Below are positions 37,501 through 45,005 of a stretch of DNA of 61,741 nucleotides, piece by piece (within the stretch, counting starts at the first letter, position 1; each line of letters starts with the position of its first letter). The stretch is from Actinacidiphila rubida (GTDB taxonomy: Bacteria; Actinomycetota; Actinomycetes; Streptomycetales; Streptomycetaceae), in contig NZ_FODD01000045.1 in NCBI RefSeq assembly GCF_900110255.1, positions 1 to 61,741 on the forward strand, read 5' to 3'. Under the pieces are notes generated by a model. The model did no database searches and had not been told where the DNA came from. It saw only the letters and a list, made by a program, of their open reading frames with translations. Made by a program: the position numbers and the translations under genes.

Positions 37501-39115
37501 CATCATCAAGGTGGACAAGTCCTTCATCCAGGACATTGTGTCGGATGGGCGGCAAGTCGCCCTGGTCGAGGGTATTGTTCGCATCGCCGACACCCTCGGT
37601 CTCCAGGTCATCGCCGAAGGCATCGAGCACGAGGTGCAGCGTGACCGCCTCGTGGACATGGGGTGCCGGTTCGGGCAGGGCTACTTGTTCGCCCACCCCA
37701 TGCCCGCCGACGAGGGCGACCAACTCGTACGGGCCATCCGCGACCAGGGTGCGCCCCCCGCCGACGGCACCGCGGCGGCGCGCCGCCAGGACGGCGACCC
37801 CATCCGGCCCGTCCGCCCGCGTCGGCGGCATGGCGGGAGCGGACCCGGCACGGAGGAGGTCCGGATGCGTGCGGTACAGGACACCGGAGACGGCTCGCCG
37901 CCCGAAGCGCGGTGGCGGGACCTGGACCGGCTGCGGGAGTCGAGTCCCATGTCGGACGCGGTCATCGACGAGGTGCGCGGGCGCCACATACGCAGCGGCG
38001 GCCGCTGGCTGATCGACTTCGCGTCGTGCAACTACCTGGGCCTGGACCTCGACACCGAGGTGATGGCCGCCATCGGGCCGCAGGTGCGCCGCTGGGGCAC
38101 CCATCCGAGCTGGTCCCGGCTCATCGGCAGCCCCCGGCTCTACCCGGAGATCGAGGAGCGGCTGACGTCCCTGCTGGGCGCGCCGGACACGCTGCTGCTG
38201 CCGACGATCAGCCTGATCCACGCGTCGGTGATCCCGGTGCTCGCCGACGGCGGACACGTCTTCGTCGAGGCGCACGCCCACCGGACGGTCTTCGACGGCT
38301 GCCGGATCGCCCGCGGCCACGGCGCCACGGTGCGCCGCTTCCACGCCGGCCGGCCGGACGAGCTGGGCGCGCTGCTGGACGCGGTGCCCGCCGGGGAGAT
38401 GCGGATGGTGTGCCTGGACGGCGCGGACAGCATGACCGGCAACCTGCCCGACCTGCCGCGGCTCGCGGCCGTGTGCCGGGAGCGCGGCGCGCTGCTGTAC
38501 GTCGACGACGCGCACGGCTTCGGGGTGCTGGGCGAGCGCCAGGCCGACGAGACGAGCCCCTACGGCAGCCGCGGCAACGGCATCGTGCGGCACTTCGGGG
38601 AGAGTTACGACAACGTGGTGCTGGTCGCCGGGTTCTCCAAGGCGTACTCCTCGCTGCTGGCCTTCCTCGCGCTGCCGACACGGATGAAGAACCACCTGAA
38701 GGTGGCGGCCGCCCCCTACCTGTACTCCGGCCCCTCCCCGACGGCCTCGCTGGCCACGGCCCTGGCCGGGCTGGAGGTCAACGACCGCCGCGGCGACGCC
38801 ATCCGGGCCGGTCTGTACGCCAAGACGGTCCGGGTCCTGGACGAGCTGGCGCGGCTGGGCGTCGGCACGCCGAGCACCGACGGGCTGCCGATCATCGAGA
38901 TCCCGCTGGCCGACGCCGGCGACCTGGAGGCCGTCGCCGCGTTCCTGTGGGAGCAGGGCATCTACGTGACGCTGGCGCCCTACCCGCTGGTGCCGCGCGA
39001 CCGGGTCGGCGTGCGGCTGCAGATCACCGCGGCCAACACGGACGACGACATCGGCCGTCTCAACGCCTCCCTTGGGGCTCTGGCCGGCGCCTTCGCCCTG
39101 CGGCCGCGGACCTGA
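34565..39115 (+). CDS. GGDEF-EAL protein fused in frame to an alpha-oxoamine synthase
   Basis: One uninterrupted 1516-codon frame. Residues 1-~310: eight or so membrane helices. ~320-490: GAF-like. ~500-620: PAS (SEAYFRTLVHNASDVILILDDDDTVRYASPSAEAVFG). GGDEF at ~704 (RLGGDEFAVL, diguanylate cyclase) and EAL at ~838 (AGFEALVRW; DDFGTGFSPLNYL), so both c-di-GMP synthesis and hydrolysis motifs look intact. After a low-complexity linker (~1050-1100), residues ~1101-1516 form a PLP enzyme of the AONS/CqsA class: ASCNYLGLD, SRLIGSP, DDAHGFGVLGE, PLP Lys ~1359 (AGFSKAYSS). An internal ATG with perfect ribosome site could yield the synthase alone. The first ATG has a crowded GGGGGA. Confidence 0.85.
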   Translation: MRSSTERVHRVAAAYVIVVAAVTVVYLTVPRLHIGTWAVIGFGSSAAIVVGIRSHRPAHAWPWYMLAAANFTFTAGDTTYNVLNRFFGEQNPFPSPADAFYLMTYPLFAAGMLGFVRYRSSGRDRGALLDSLILTTGLALLFWTWLIDPNTTADGMTWVQKAISIAYPLGDILILAMLARLLTPGTLRSPAVRLLTLGTLGLLVSDVLYGLLQLAGTWRVGTPMDLGWVVFFTAWGLSALHPSMVELTERAPARPPGMRRPLLAVLVLASLLAPGVLLYEALRGQVVDALEIAVFSAVLFLLVMGRLSGLVATHRKALATERGLQAAAASLVSAASVKDIAQTVEDAGRALFDPAERHDAVLLTSGSAGAELRAVGTRSRHWHWGIGRRDSAAAGWSQAMADRRSQMLAPEEVSPSAAAELGDVPSVLLCPLAVQDGPAHDTSGPHGATADGAVPAGTLAVTGTREELAERWGACEVLASQAALALHRVALGQEVARRNSEAYFRTLVHNASDVILILDDDDTVRYASPSAEAVFGRQELEGAPLAGFLAPQDRVRALRALAGMRAEGSSDSRDDWRMIRPGGDRIDVEVRCSNLRHDRTVEGLVLTLRDVTEQRQLERELTRRAFHDSLTGLPNRVLLLERTERALLRGARDSTVTCVLFVDLDDFKLVNDTRGHAVGDELLISVARRLTATLRASDTAARLGGDEFAVLMEGARDPREAEVLAAQLVHSLSRPYRLSAGTLEVSASVGIASTRDSRSAEDLLGHSDVALYAAKTAGKRQWRQYRPGLGTEGTGIVGAPAPRDELRDELAGVVGTDGLRLHYQPIVRIDSGEVAGFEALVRWRHDRRGLLAPDQFITLAEETGHIRPLGSWVLQHAAAHTARWQRLLARPDPLRVNVNVSASQFRDPSFVDEVRRVLDSSGLALGSLVLELTETVLMHHDQEILSTMDTLRDLGVTMAIDDFGTGFSPLNYLREFPVDIIKVDKSFIQDIVSDGRQVALVEGIVRIADTLGLQVIAEGIEHEVQRDRLVDMGCRFGQGYLFAHPMPADEGDQLVRAIRDQGAPPADGTAAARRQDGDPIRPVRPRRRHGGSGPGTEEVRMRAVQDTGDGSPPEARWRDLDRLRESSPMSDAVIDEVRGRHIRSGGRWLIDFASCNYLGLDLDTEVMAAIGPQVRRWGTHPSWSRLIGSPRLYPEIEERLTSLLGAPDTLLLPTISLIHASVIPVLADGGHVFVEAHAHRTVFDGCRIARGHGATVRRFHAGRPDELGALLDAVPAGEMRMVCLDGADSMTGNLPDLPRLAAVCRERGALLYVDDAHGFGVLGERQADETSPYGSRGNGIVRHFGESYDNVVLVAGFSKAYSSLLAFLALPTRMKNHLKVAAAPYLYSGPSPTASLATALAGLEVNDRRGDAIRAGLYAKTVRVLDELARLGVGTPSTDGLPIIEIPLADAGDLEAVAAFLWEQGIYVTLAPYPLVPRDRVGVRLQITAANTDDDIGRLNASLGALAGAFALRPRT
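37851..39115 (+). CDS. Internal start: stand-alone alpha-oxoamine synthase form
   Basis: Inside the fused ORF, GGAGGAGGT (37852-37860) is followed 4 nt later by an in-frame ATG at 37865. Translation from there gives 416 aa, the usual length of 8-amino-7-oxononanoate synthase-family enzymes, and starts exactly where synthase homology begins. Family members condense an acyl-CoA with an amino acid (or SAM in CqsA) using PLP. The region is therefore either a bifunctional protein, a dual-product gene, or two genes whose separating stop has been lost. Start given includes the ribosome site. Confidence 0.55.
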
Positions 39116-39128
39116 CGGCGCCCCCGCC

Positions 39129-39884
39129 ATGTGCGCCGCGCCCGAACCGGTACGCAACGACGACGCCGTGTGGGATCACTGGCCGGTCCAGCAGTACCTC
39201 GCGGAGAACTACCGTGAACTGCACCCGGTCGACGCCGCCGTCATCCGCCACCACTCGGCCGTCTACCGGGAGTTCGCGCCCGGCGGCGCCGGACGGTGCC
39301 TGGAGTTCGGGGCGGGGCCCAACCTCTACCCGCTGATGCTGGCGGGGGCCGCGGCCCTCTCGGTCGACGCGGTGGAGGTGAGCCGGGCCGCGGTCGCCTA
39401 TCTGACGCGGCAGCTCAGGGGCGGACCGGACGCCAGCTGGCTGCCCTTCTACGCCCTGTGCCGCGCACTGGACCCGGCACTGCCCGAGACGCTGCCGCAG
39501 GCTCTGGCCGGCGTCCGGGTGCTGCACGGTGACGTGCGGGCCGTGCCCGAGGGGACGTACGACCTGGCCTCGATGAACTTCGTGGCGGAGAGCGTCACCG
39601 AGGACGCGGCGGAGTTCGACGCCCTGTGCCGGACGTTCGTCCGCGCGGTGCGTCCCGGCGGCCGGCTGGTGGCCGCGTTCATGGAGAACATGCCGAGCTA
39701 CCGGATCGGGGACTCCCCCGTGTGGCCGGGATGTCCGGTGGACGAGGCGGCGGTGCGCGCGGTGTTCGCCCCGCACACCGCGCGGTTGCGGGTCAGCCGG
39801 CTCGGGCGCGACCCCTCGCTGCCGGACTACGGGGACACGGGCATGGTGCTGCTCAGCGCGGTCCGGGGCGCCGCCGCCACGTGA
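39129..39884 (+). CDS. Class I SAM-dependent methyltransferase
   Basis: A 251-aa methyltransferase with motif I LEFGAGPNLYPLML and the acidic loop DAVEVS, similar in style to the NNMT/PNMT/TEMT group (small amine or thioether acceptors). The N-terminal VWDHWPVQQYLAENYRELHP is distinctive. It starts 13 bp after the synthase stop and is surely cotranscribed, so it probably modifies the synthase product. No strong ribosome site; translational coupling is likely. Confidence 0.82.
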   Translation: MCAAPEPVRNDDAVWDHWPVQQYLAENYRELHPVDAAVIRHHSAVYREFAPGGAGRCLEFGAGPNLYPLMLAGAAALSVDAVEVSRAAVAYLTRQLRGGPDASWLPFYALCRALDPALPETLPQALAGVRVLHGDVRAVPEGTYDLASMNFVAESVTEDAAEFDALCRTFVRAVRPGGRLVAAFMENMPSYRIGDSPVWPGCPVDEAAVRAVFAPHTARLRVSRLGRDPSLPDYGDTGMVLLSAVRGAAAT

Positions 39885-39921
39885 GCGGCCGCCGGGCGGC
39901 ACGAGGCTGCCCGGCGGCCGC
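39885..39921. terminator. 16-bp stem-loop ending the polysaccharide/signalling locus
   Basis: A GC-rich stem of 16 pairs (39885-39900 with 39906-39921; one G-U) encloses the loop ACGAG, immediately after the methyltransferase stop. The convergent lysozyme gene ends 22 bp further on, so it probably works in both directions. Confidence 0.8.
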
Positions 39922-39942
39922 GGCGGCGGCGTCAGCCCGCCG

Positions 39943-40824
39943 TCACGCGGTGTTGTTGGCCAGCGCCAGCAGGCGGGCCGAGGTGCCGTTGAAGCGGTCG
40001 CGGTCGACGGCGCCGGAGATGCCGCCGACCGAACCGGAGTCGGTGTACTGCCAGATGGTCGCGAACGGGAAGCCGTTCGGGATCGTCGGGTCGGCGGCGG
40101 AGGTCCAGTTCGCCACCCACAGCGGGCTCTTCGCGGACATGCCGCTCCAGCCGCCGGTGCAGGAGTTCCACCAGCTCGGGCTGGTGTAGATGACGACGTC
40201 GCGGCCCGTCTTGGCCTTGTAGGTGTTGTAGAAGTCGAGGATCCACGACTGCATCGCCGAGGTCGACTTGCTGTAGCAGCCGCCCTCGAGGTCGAGCATG
40301 CCCGGCAGGGTCAGGTTGTCCTTCGACCAGGCACCGCCGTTGGAGGCGAAGTAGGTGGCCTGCGCCGCGCCGGAGGACAGGTCGGGGCGCGCGAAGTGGT
40401 AAGCCCCGCGGATGACCTTGGCGTTGTACGCGTTGAGGTAGTACGCGTTGAAGTTCGGGTCCTTGTACGTGGTGCCCTCGGTGGCCTTGATCCAGGCGAA
40501 CTGGATGCCGGCGCTCTTGACCGAGGACCAGTTGATCGATCCCTGGTAGTGCGACACGTCGATGCCGGGCGGCGGGTTGCTGGCGAAGTTCGGGCTCACC
40601 AGGTCCGGTGCGTTCAGGGCGAGTTGACGGGTGTCCGGCGCGAAGGACCTGCCGTCCTCCAGGTAGCCGACACCGGCGTACCCCTGGCCGAGGGGGATGG
40701 TGTTGCCGGGCGCGACCGGCTTGGCGGACGCGGTGCCCGCGGTCATGGTGGCGGTCAGCGCCACGCTGGCGCCGAGGACTCCGGTCAGCATGAGCACCCT
40801 CTTGGTGCGCGGTCCGGTGAACAA
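39943..40824 (-). CDS. Secreted GH25 muramidase (lysozyme)
   Basis: A 293-aa exported GH25 lysozyme that cleaves beta-1,4 bonds between MurNAc and GlcNAc. Signal peptide: basic start, VLMLTGVLGASVALTATMTAGTASA. The catalytic domain (~90-293) has GIDVSHYQGSINW, FAWIKATEGTTYKDPNF, AYHFARP and the DLE catalytic pair in GMLDLEGGCY. The start is a TTG at 40824, six bases after AGGAGG; no ATG precedes a complete signal peptide with such spacing. A DasR-like site lies 172 bp upstream, suggesting GlcNAc-responsive control. Confidence 0.9.
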   Translation of the reverse strand: MFTGPRTKRVLMLTGVLGASVALTATMTAGTASAKPVAPGNTIPLGQGYAGVGYLEDGRSFAPDTRQLALNAPDLVSPNFASNPPPGIDVSHYQGSINWSSVKSAGIQFAWIKATEGTTYKDPNFNAYYLNAYNAKVIRGAYHFARPDLSSGAAQATYFASNGGAWSKDNLTLPGMLDLEGGCYSKSTSAMQSWILDFYNTYKAKTGRDVVIYTSPSWWNSCTGGWSGMSAKSPLWVANWTSAADPTIPNGFPFATIWQYTDSGSVGGISGAVDRDRFNGTSARLLALANNTA

Positions 40825-40995
40825 GGCTTGCCTCCTGGGGCGTTGTGGGGGTGAACGTCTCAATGAAGGTCGAGCGCATGGATCTACCCGCGTAGCGGGG
40901 GTGACAGCTGGGACGCCCGGACAGACTTGATATGGACGCGCCAAAAGTGACGCACGCGCGGCCCCGCCGCGTAAAGGGGCCACCAAGAAAACTTT

Positions 40996-41011
40996 GTGGT
41001 CCAGACCACTG
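40996..41011. promoter_or_regulatory. DasR-like (dre) site upstream of the muramidase
   Basis: GTGGTC-CA-GACCAC is an inverted repeat. Against the published dre consensus (ACTGGTCTAGACCACT) the 16-mer from 40996 differs at two positions. DasR is the GlcNAc-sensing GntR regulator of Streptomyces. The distance to the muramidase start is 172 bp, so a long 5' leader would be needed; a small CCCGC/GCGGG hairpin lies in that leader near 40892-40902. Confidence 0.55.
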
Positions 41012-41117
41012 GGCAAGGCGGGGAACTGCGGCGACGCCATGGGCGGTCGGCAAACTTTCACCCGTCTGAAACCGAACTGGAGTCCGGCACAAGCGAGTTG
41101 AGACAGGCTTCGCGGAA

Positions 41118-41897
41118 TCAGCCTTGGGCGGCCAGGCGGTCCAGCCACTCCCCCAGCAACTGCCGCTCGGCGCCGCTGAGGACGGTCTGCTCCGGGAGTG
41201 CGGCGCGCAGGGCGCGGGCGGCGCCGTCCGGGCCGGCGTCCTGGACCGCGGGCTCACTGCTGGTGACCGCCCCGACCATGGCCTCCCGGAGCGCGGCGAG
41301 CAGGGCGGGGTCGCGCCCCTCCTCGGGCAGCGACAGCCAGGAGAGCACCGCACCGCGGCCCGTGGCGTGGATGATCATGACGGCGAGCTCCTCGTCGACC
41401 TTGAGCCAGCCGCCCGCGGCCAGTCGCCGTACCCGGCCGCGCAGGATCTCCAGCCCAGCCCGGAAGGCGGGTGAGGCCGACCGCGTGGGCTCGCCGTACA
41501 TCACGGCGTAGAGGGCGGGGTGCTCGAGGCCGAACTCCACGGCCAGGTCCCAGCCGGCCCTGAGGTCGTCGATCGGGTCCGCGGGGTCGGGATCGACGTG
41601 CTTGGCGGCGAGGAAGGTGGCGAAGCCGTACTCGGCGACCGCGTCGAGCAGGCCCTCCTTGTCGCCGAACAGCCGGTAGATGGCGGGGGGTTGAAGTCCC
41701 GCCGCCACCGCGACCGCACGCGTCGTGACGGCGTCCCGCCCCTCGCGCTCCAGCAGGCCGATGGTGGCGTCGATGACGCGCTGCCGCGTCCGCTCCCGCC
41801 CGCCGGGCGCGCTCGCGCGCTCACCACCGGTCTCGATGGCGGGACCGGTCCCGATCTCGGTGGCGGGTTCGGTGCGGGGGTCGGATGCGGCGCTCAC
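41118..41897 (-). CDS. TetR-family regulator
   Basis: A 259-aa TetR protein. The HTH (~35-80) reads RVIDATIGLLEREGRDAVTTRAVAVAAGLQPPAIYRLFGDKEGLL; the ligand domain follows. GTG at 41897 has no Shine-Dalgarno but a TACCGT hexamer lies 6 nt upstream, so a leaderless transcript is likely; an upstream ATG at 41927 is an alternative. An AACGGT-N9-ACCGTT inverted repeat overlaps this promoter. The MFS gene upstream in the same direction is a plausible target. Confidence 0.85.
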   Translation of the reverse strand: MSAASDPRTEPATEIGTGPAIETGGERASAPGGRERTRQRVIDATIGLLEREGRDAVTTRAVAVAAGLQPPAIYRLFGDKEGLLDAVAEYGFATFLAAKHVDPDPADPIDDLRAGWDLAVEFGLEHPALYAVMYGEPTRSASPAFRAGLEILRGRVRRLAAGGWLKVDEELAVMIIHATGRGAVLSWLSLPEEGRDPALLAALREAMVGAVTSSEPAVQDAGPDGAARALRAALPEQTVLSGAERQLLGEWLDRLAAQG

Positions 41898-41902
41898 ATA
41901 AC

Positions 41903-41923
41903 AACGGTACAGGGCAGACCGTT
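41903..41923. promoter_or_regulatory. Inverted repeat overlapping the TetR start region
   Basis: AACGGT (41903-41908) and ACCGTT (41918-41923) flank 9 nt; ATAAC and GTTAT form an outer, off-centre pair. It covers the presumed -10 of the regulator, as expected for autorepression. Confidence 0.45.
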
Positions 41924-42074
41924 CCATCGTTATCACCGGCGCTCTCCGCACCGGTCGCGGATCGCGACGGTGAGCGTCACCGGCCGCCCGGCCAGGTGCG
42001 CGACGGGAAGGAGAACGGGGGCGGGCCGTCACCGCGTGGCGTACGCGGTCACGGCCCGCCCCGCCGTCAGGCCG

Positions 42075-43538
42075 TCACCGGACGGCGCCCGGCGTCCTCG
42101 CCCGGTCCGCGCCGGCCGGTGCACCGGCGGGCCGGTGCCGGGCGACGGTGAGCGGTCCGGCGGCCGGGCGCCGGGGCGCCAGGCAGCCCACCAGCGCCCC
42201 GGCGAGGGCGACCACTGCGGCGACGATCTCGGCGTGCCGGAATCCGTCCATGAACGACGCGGGCGAGCCGTAGCCGCCGTTCGCGGCGAACACCGCGGCC
42301 AGCACGGCCACCCCGAAGACGCCCCCGGACTCGCGCACGGTGTTGTTGGCGCCGGCGGCCAGTGCCGAATCGGTCGCCGGGACCGAGCCGACGACGGCGT
42401 TGGCCACGGTCGGGAACACCATCGAGATGCCGATGCCCGAGACGACCAGCGGCAGCACCAACGACCCGAATCCGACGCCCGGTTCGGCCGCCCGGGAGAG
42501 CCACAGCAGCCCGCCGCCCTGCAGCAGCAGGCCGGACACCATGAACGGCTTGTTGCCGAACCGGTCCGACAGGCCGCCGGCGATCGGGGCGACGATCATC
42601 GGCATGCCGGTCCAGACCAGCATCCGCAGCCCGGTCTGCAGCGGATCGTGGCCGAGTCCGGTCTGGAACATCTGGGCGATCATGAACAGCGAGCCGATGA
42701 GGGAGAACGCCAGAAGGAACGTGGTGGCGTTGGCGACGGAGAAGGTGCGGTCGCGGAAGTGGCCGAGCGGCAGCATCGGATGTCGCGCCCGGCGCTGCCA
42801 CATCAGGAACACGGTCAGCAGCACCGCGCCCGCGGCCAGCGATCCGAGCACCTCGCCGCTCCCCCAGCCCGCCTCCGGCGCGCGCACCGGCGCCCAGGTC
42901 AGGGCGAACAGCGCGGCCGCGGCCAGCACCACGCCACGGACGTCCAGTTGGGGCCGGCGGCCGTAGGACTCGGGCATCCTGGCCAGGCACAGCAGCAGTG
43001 TCACGACGCCGACGGGGACGTTGATCCAGAACACCCACTGCCAGTCCCAGTACTGCAGGATCACGCCGCCGACGACCGGCCCCGCGGCGACGCCGAGGCC
43101 GGTGATGCCGCCCCAGATGCCGATCGCGGCGCCGCGCTTCTCGGGCGGGAACGCGTCACTGATCAGGCTGAGCGACAGGGGCAGCACGAGGGCGGCGCCG
43201 CAGCCCTGCACCGTGCGGGCGGCGATCAGCTCGCCGACGCCGCCCGACAGGGCGCAGGCCGCGGACGCGGCGGTGAACACGCCGAGGCCGATGACGTACA
43301 GGCGGCGCTTGCCGAACCGGTCGCCGAGCGCGGAGCCGGTGAGCATCAGGCAGGCGAAGGCCAGGTTGTAGGCGTTGAGGGTCCATTCGAGGTCGGACAG
43401 GCCGGCGTGGAGCTGCGCCTGGAACTCGGGCAGCGCGGTCGAGACGACCACGACGTCCAGCGAGGTGACGAAGGCGCCGATCGACGCCAGAACGGCCGTC
43501 CAGGCGGTGCGGTGCGCGGGCGGGGCGGTGGTGCTCAT
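42075..43538 (-). CDS. DHA2-type MFS multidrug transporter (14 TM)
   Basis: A 487-aa transporter with the DHA2 hallmarks: TSLDVVVVSTALPEF in helix 1, LTGSALGDRFGKRRLYVIG (loop 2-3 motif), ARTVQGCGAALVLPLSLSLI (motif C region), and 14 hydrophobic segments. The last ~35 residues are Pro/Ala/Arg-rich. It lies 28 bp after a small alpha/beta-barrel protein gene in the same direction and upstream of a TetR gene, a common self-resistance or efflux arrangement. Proton-coupled drug export is the family role. Confidence 0.88.
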   Translation of the reverse strand: MSTTAPPAHRTAWTAVLASIGAFVTSLDVVVVSTALPEFQAQLHAGLSDLEWTLNAYNLAFACLMLTGSALGDRFGKRRLYVIGLGVFTAASAACALSGGVGELIAARTVQGCGAALVLPLSLSLISDAFPPEKRGAAIGIWGGITGLGVAAGPVVGGVILQYWDWQWVFWINVPVGVVTLLLCLARMPESYGRRPQLDVRGVVLAAAALFALTWAPVRAPEAGWGSGEVLGSLAAGAVLLTVFLMWQRRARHPMLPLGHFRDRTFSVANATTFLLAFSLIGSLFMIAQMFQTGLGHDPLQTGLRMLVWTGMPMIVAPIAGGLSDRFGNKPFMVSGLLLQGGGLLWLSRAAEPGVGFGSLVLPLVVSGIGISMVFPTVANAVVGSVPATDSALAAGANNTVRESGGVFGVAVLAAVFAANGGYGSPASFMDGFRHAEIVAAVVALAGALVGCLAPRRPAAGPLTVARHRPAGAPAGADRARTPGAVR

Positions 43539-43566
43539 GGGGTTCCTTCCGGGCGGGCGGGCGCGG

Positions 43567-43866
43567 TCACAGCAGGCCGTAGTCGCCGACGATCACGGCG
43601 TCCTCGCGGACCGGCGGGGCGCAGACGCGGGTGCCCAGCTCGCGCTGGAACTCCTGGAACGCCGGCAGCCCGGGCAGCGGGGCCGGGCCGTCGCCTTCGG
43701 TGACGGCCAGGTGGAGGAAGGCGTGCCCGCCCACCAGCAGGGTGGCGTAGCGGAACGACGGGGGCCGCAGGTCGGCGAGCTGCCCGTAGACCTCGGAGAC
43801 GAGGCGGGAGTTCTCGGCGACGGCCTCGGGGCGGATGCGGTACTGGATGACGTGGAAAGCACTCAT
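43567..43866 (-). CDS. Small dimeric alpha/beta-barrel-like protein
   Basis: A 99-aa protein starting MSAFHVIQYRIRPEAVAENSRLVSEVYGQLADL, the opening strand-helix of a ferredoxin-like fold as in antibiotic monooxygenase/EthD/YCII-type proteins. The second half (YATLLVGGHAFLHLAV...FQEFQREL) fits too. No catalytic residues are evident. It precedes the MFS gene by 28 bp and is divergent from the ECF sigma gene, which may transcribe it. Confidence 0.7.
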   Translation of the reverse strand: MSAFHVIQYRIRPEAVAENSRLVSEVYGQLADLRPPSFRYATLLVGGHAFLHLAVTEGDGPAPLPGLPAFQEFQRELGTRVCAPPVREDAVIVGDYGLL

Positions 43867-43887
43867 GCCGGTACTGACAAAACCGGG

Positions 43888-43906
43888 ATCGCGGATTCAC
43901 CGCGAT
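43888..43906. promoter_or_regulatory. Perfect inverted repeat in the ECF divergent promoter
   Basis: ATCGCGG and CCGCGAT flank 5 nt, 22 bp before the start of the small barrel gene and 60 bp before the sigma gene. It could be an operator shared by both directions. Confidence 0.45.
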
Positions 43907-43966
43907 GATTTCGCGGCCCCGCCGGTGTCCATACAGGTAGCCGCCCGCGTTCTGAGGAGAAGCCCG

Positions 43967-44959
43967 GTGCCCGTTCCCACCGCCGCCCCCGACCGCAGCT
44001 TCACCGAGCTGGCCCTGCCCTACCGTGAGGAGCTGCTGGCGCACTGCTACCGCATGATGGGGTCCCTGCACGACGCGGAGGACCTGGTCCAGGAGACGCT
44101 GCTGCGCGCGTGGCGAGGCTATCCGCGGTTCGACGGGCGCTCGTCGCTGCGCACGTGGCTCTACCGCATCGCCACCAACACGTGCCTGACCGCGCTGGGC
44201 AGCACCCACCGCCGGGTGCTGCCCAGCGGCCTGGGCAACGGCACGTCGGACTCGGCGGGCGCGGCGCTCCGCCGGCTGGAGGAGGTGCTGTGGCTCGAGC
44301 CCTTCCCCACGCCGGAGCTCGCCTCCCCGGAGACCGATCCGGCCGCGATCGTGGCACGGCGCGACACCACGCGGCTGGCGCTGATCGCCGCGTTCCAGCG
44401 GCTGCCGGTACGGCAGCGGGCCGCGCTGGTGCTGGTGGACGTCGTCGGCTACACCCCGGCCGAGGTGGGCGAACTGCTCGACGTGACGACCACGTCCGTG
44501 CGGAGCCTGCTGCAGCGGGCGCGGACGACGATCGCCGAGGACGCGCCCGAGCCCGAGGGGGTGACGGCGACGCCGGACCTCGACGGGGAGCTGATCGACC
44601 GGTACATGCGGGCCCTGCAGCGGGCGGACACCGCGGAGCTGGCGCGCCTGCTGGCCGCCGACGTGGCATACGAGATGCCGCCGCTGGCGGTGTGGTTCAC
44701 CGGCCGTGAAGCGGTGCTCGACCACCACGTACGGCGGGTGTTCTCACGCCAGTTGCGGGTCCTGCCGGTGTCGGCGAACGGCTACCCGGCACTGGCGACG
44801 TATCTCGGGTCGGCCGAGGGCGAGCCGTTCGCCGGGCACGGGATCCAGGTGATCGAGCCCAGGGACGGGCTGATCGCCCGGATCACCGTGTTCCTCGACG
44901 CGACGCTCGTGGCCCGGTTCGGGCAGCCCGCCGCGCTCCCGGCGGCCCGGCCGTCCTGA
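43967..44959 (+). CDS. ECF sigma factor with C-terminal SnoaL-like domain (SigG/SigX5 type)
   Basis: A 330-aa sigma factor. Region 2 (~20-90: LLAHCYRMMGSLHDAEDLVQETLLRAWRG...SLRTWLYRIATNTCL) and region 4 (~140-195: LIAAFQRLPVRQRAALVLVDVVGYTPAEVGELLDVTTTSVRSLLQRAR) are intact. A SnoaL/NTF2-like domain (~215-325) replaces an anti-sigma and is thought to control activity in such factors. Length and layout fit the TIGR02960/ECF56-like group. GTG start with GAGGAGA. The divergent barrel-MFS pair is the likely target. Confidence 0.88.
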   Translation: MPVPTAAPDRSFTELALPYREELLAHCYRMMGSLHDAEDLVQETLLRAWRGYPRFDGRSSLRTWLYRIATNTCLTALGSTHRRVLPSGLGNGTSDSAGAALRRLEEVLWLEPFPTPELASPETDPAAIVARRDTTRLALIAAFQRLPVRQRAALVLVDVVGYTPAEVGELLDVTTTSVRSLLQRARTTIAEDAPEPEGVTATPDLDGELIDRYMRALQRADTAELARLLAADVAYEMPPLAVWFTGREAVLDHHVRRVFSRQLRVLPVSANGYPALATYLGSAEGEPFAGHGIQVIEPRDGLIARITVFLDATLVARFGQPAALPAARPS

Positions 44960-45005
44960 CCGGCTCCGGTGCCTCCCACGCCCGGTGCCTACCCGGCCGC
45001 CGCGG

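Noticed and set aside
34565..39115. Biotin-pathway BioF
   Set aside because: The PLP domain is of the BioF class, but no other biotin gene is nearby and it is embedded in a signalling protein.
40825..40995. Possible c-di-AMP (ydaO-type) riboswitch before the muramidase
   Set aside because: Such switches occur before actinobacterial wall hydrolases, but I could not find the conserved core; only a small CCCGC/GCGGG hairpin is present.
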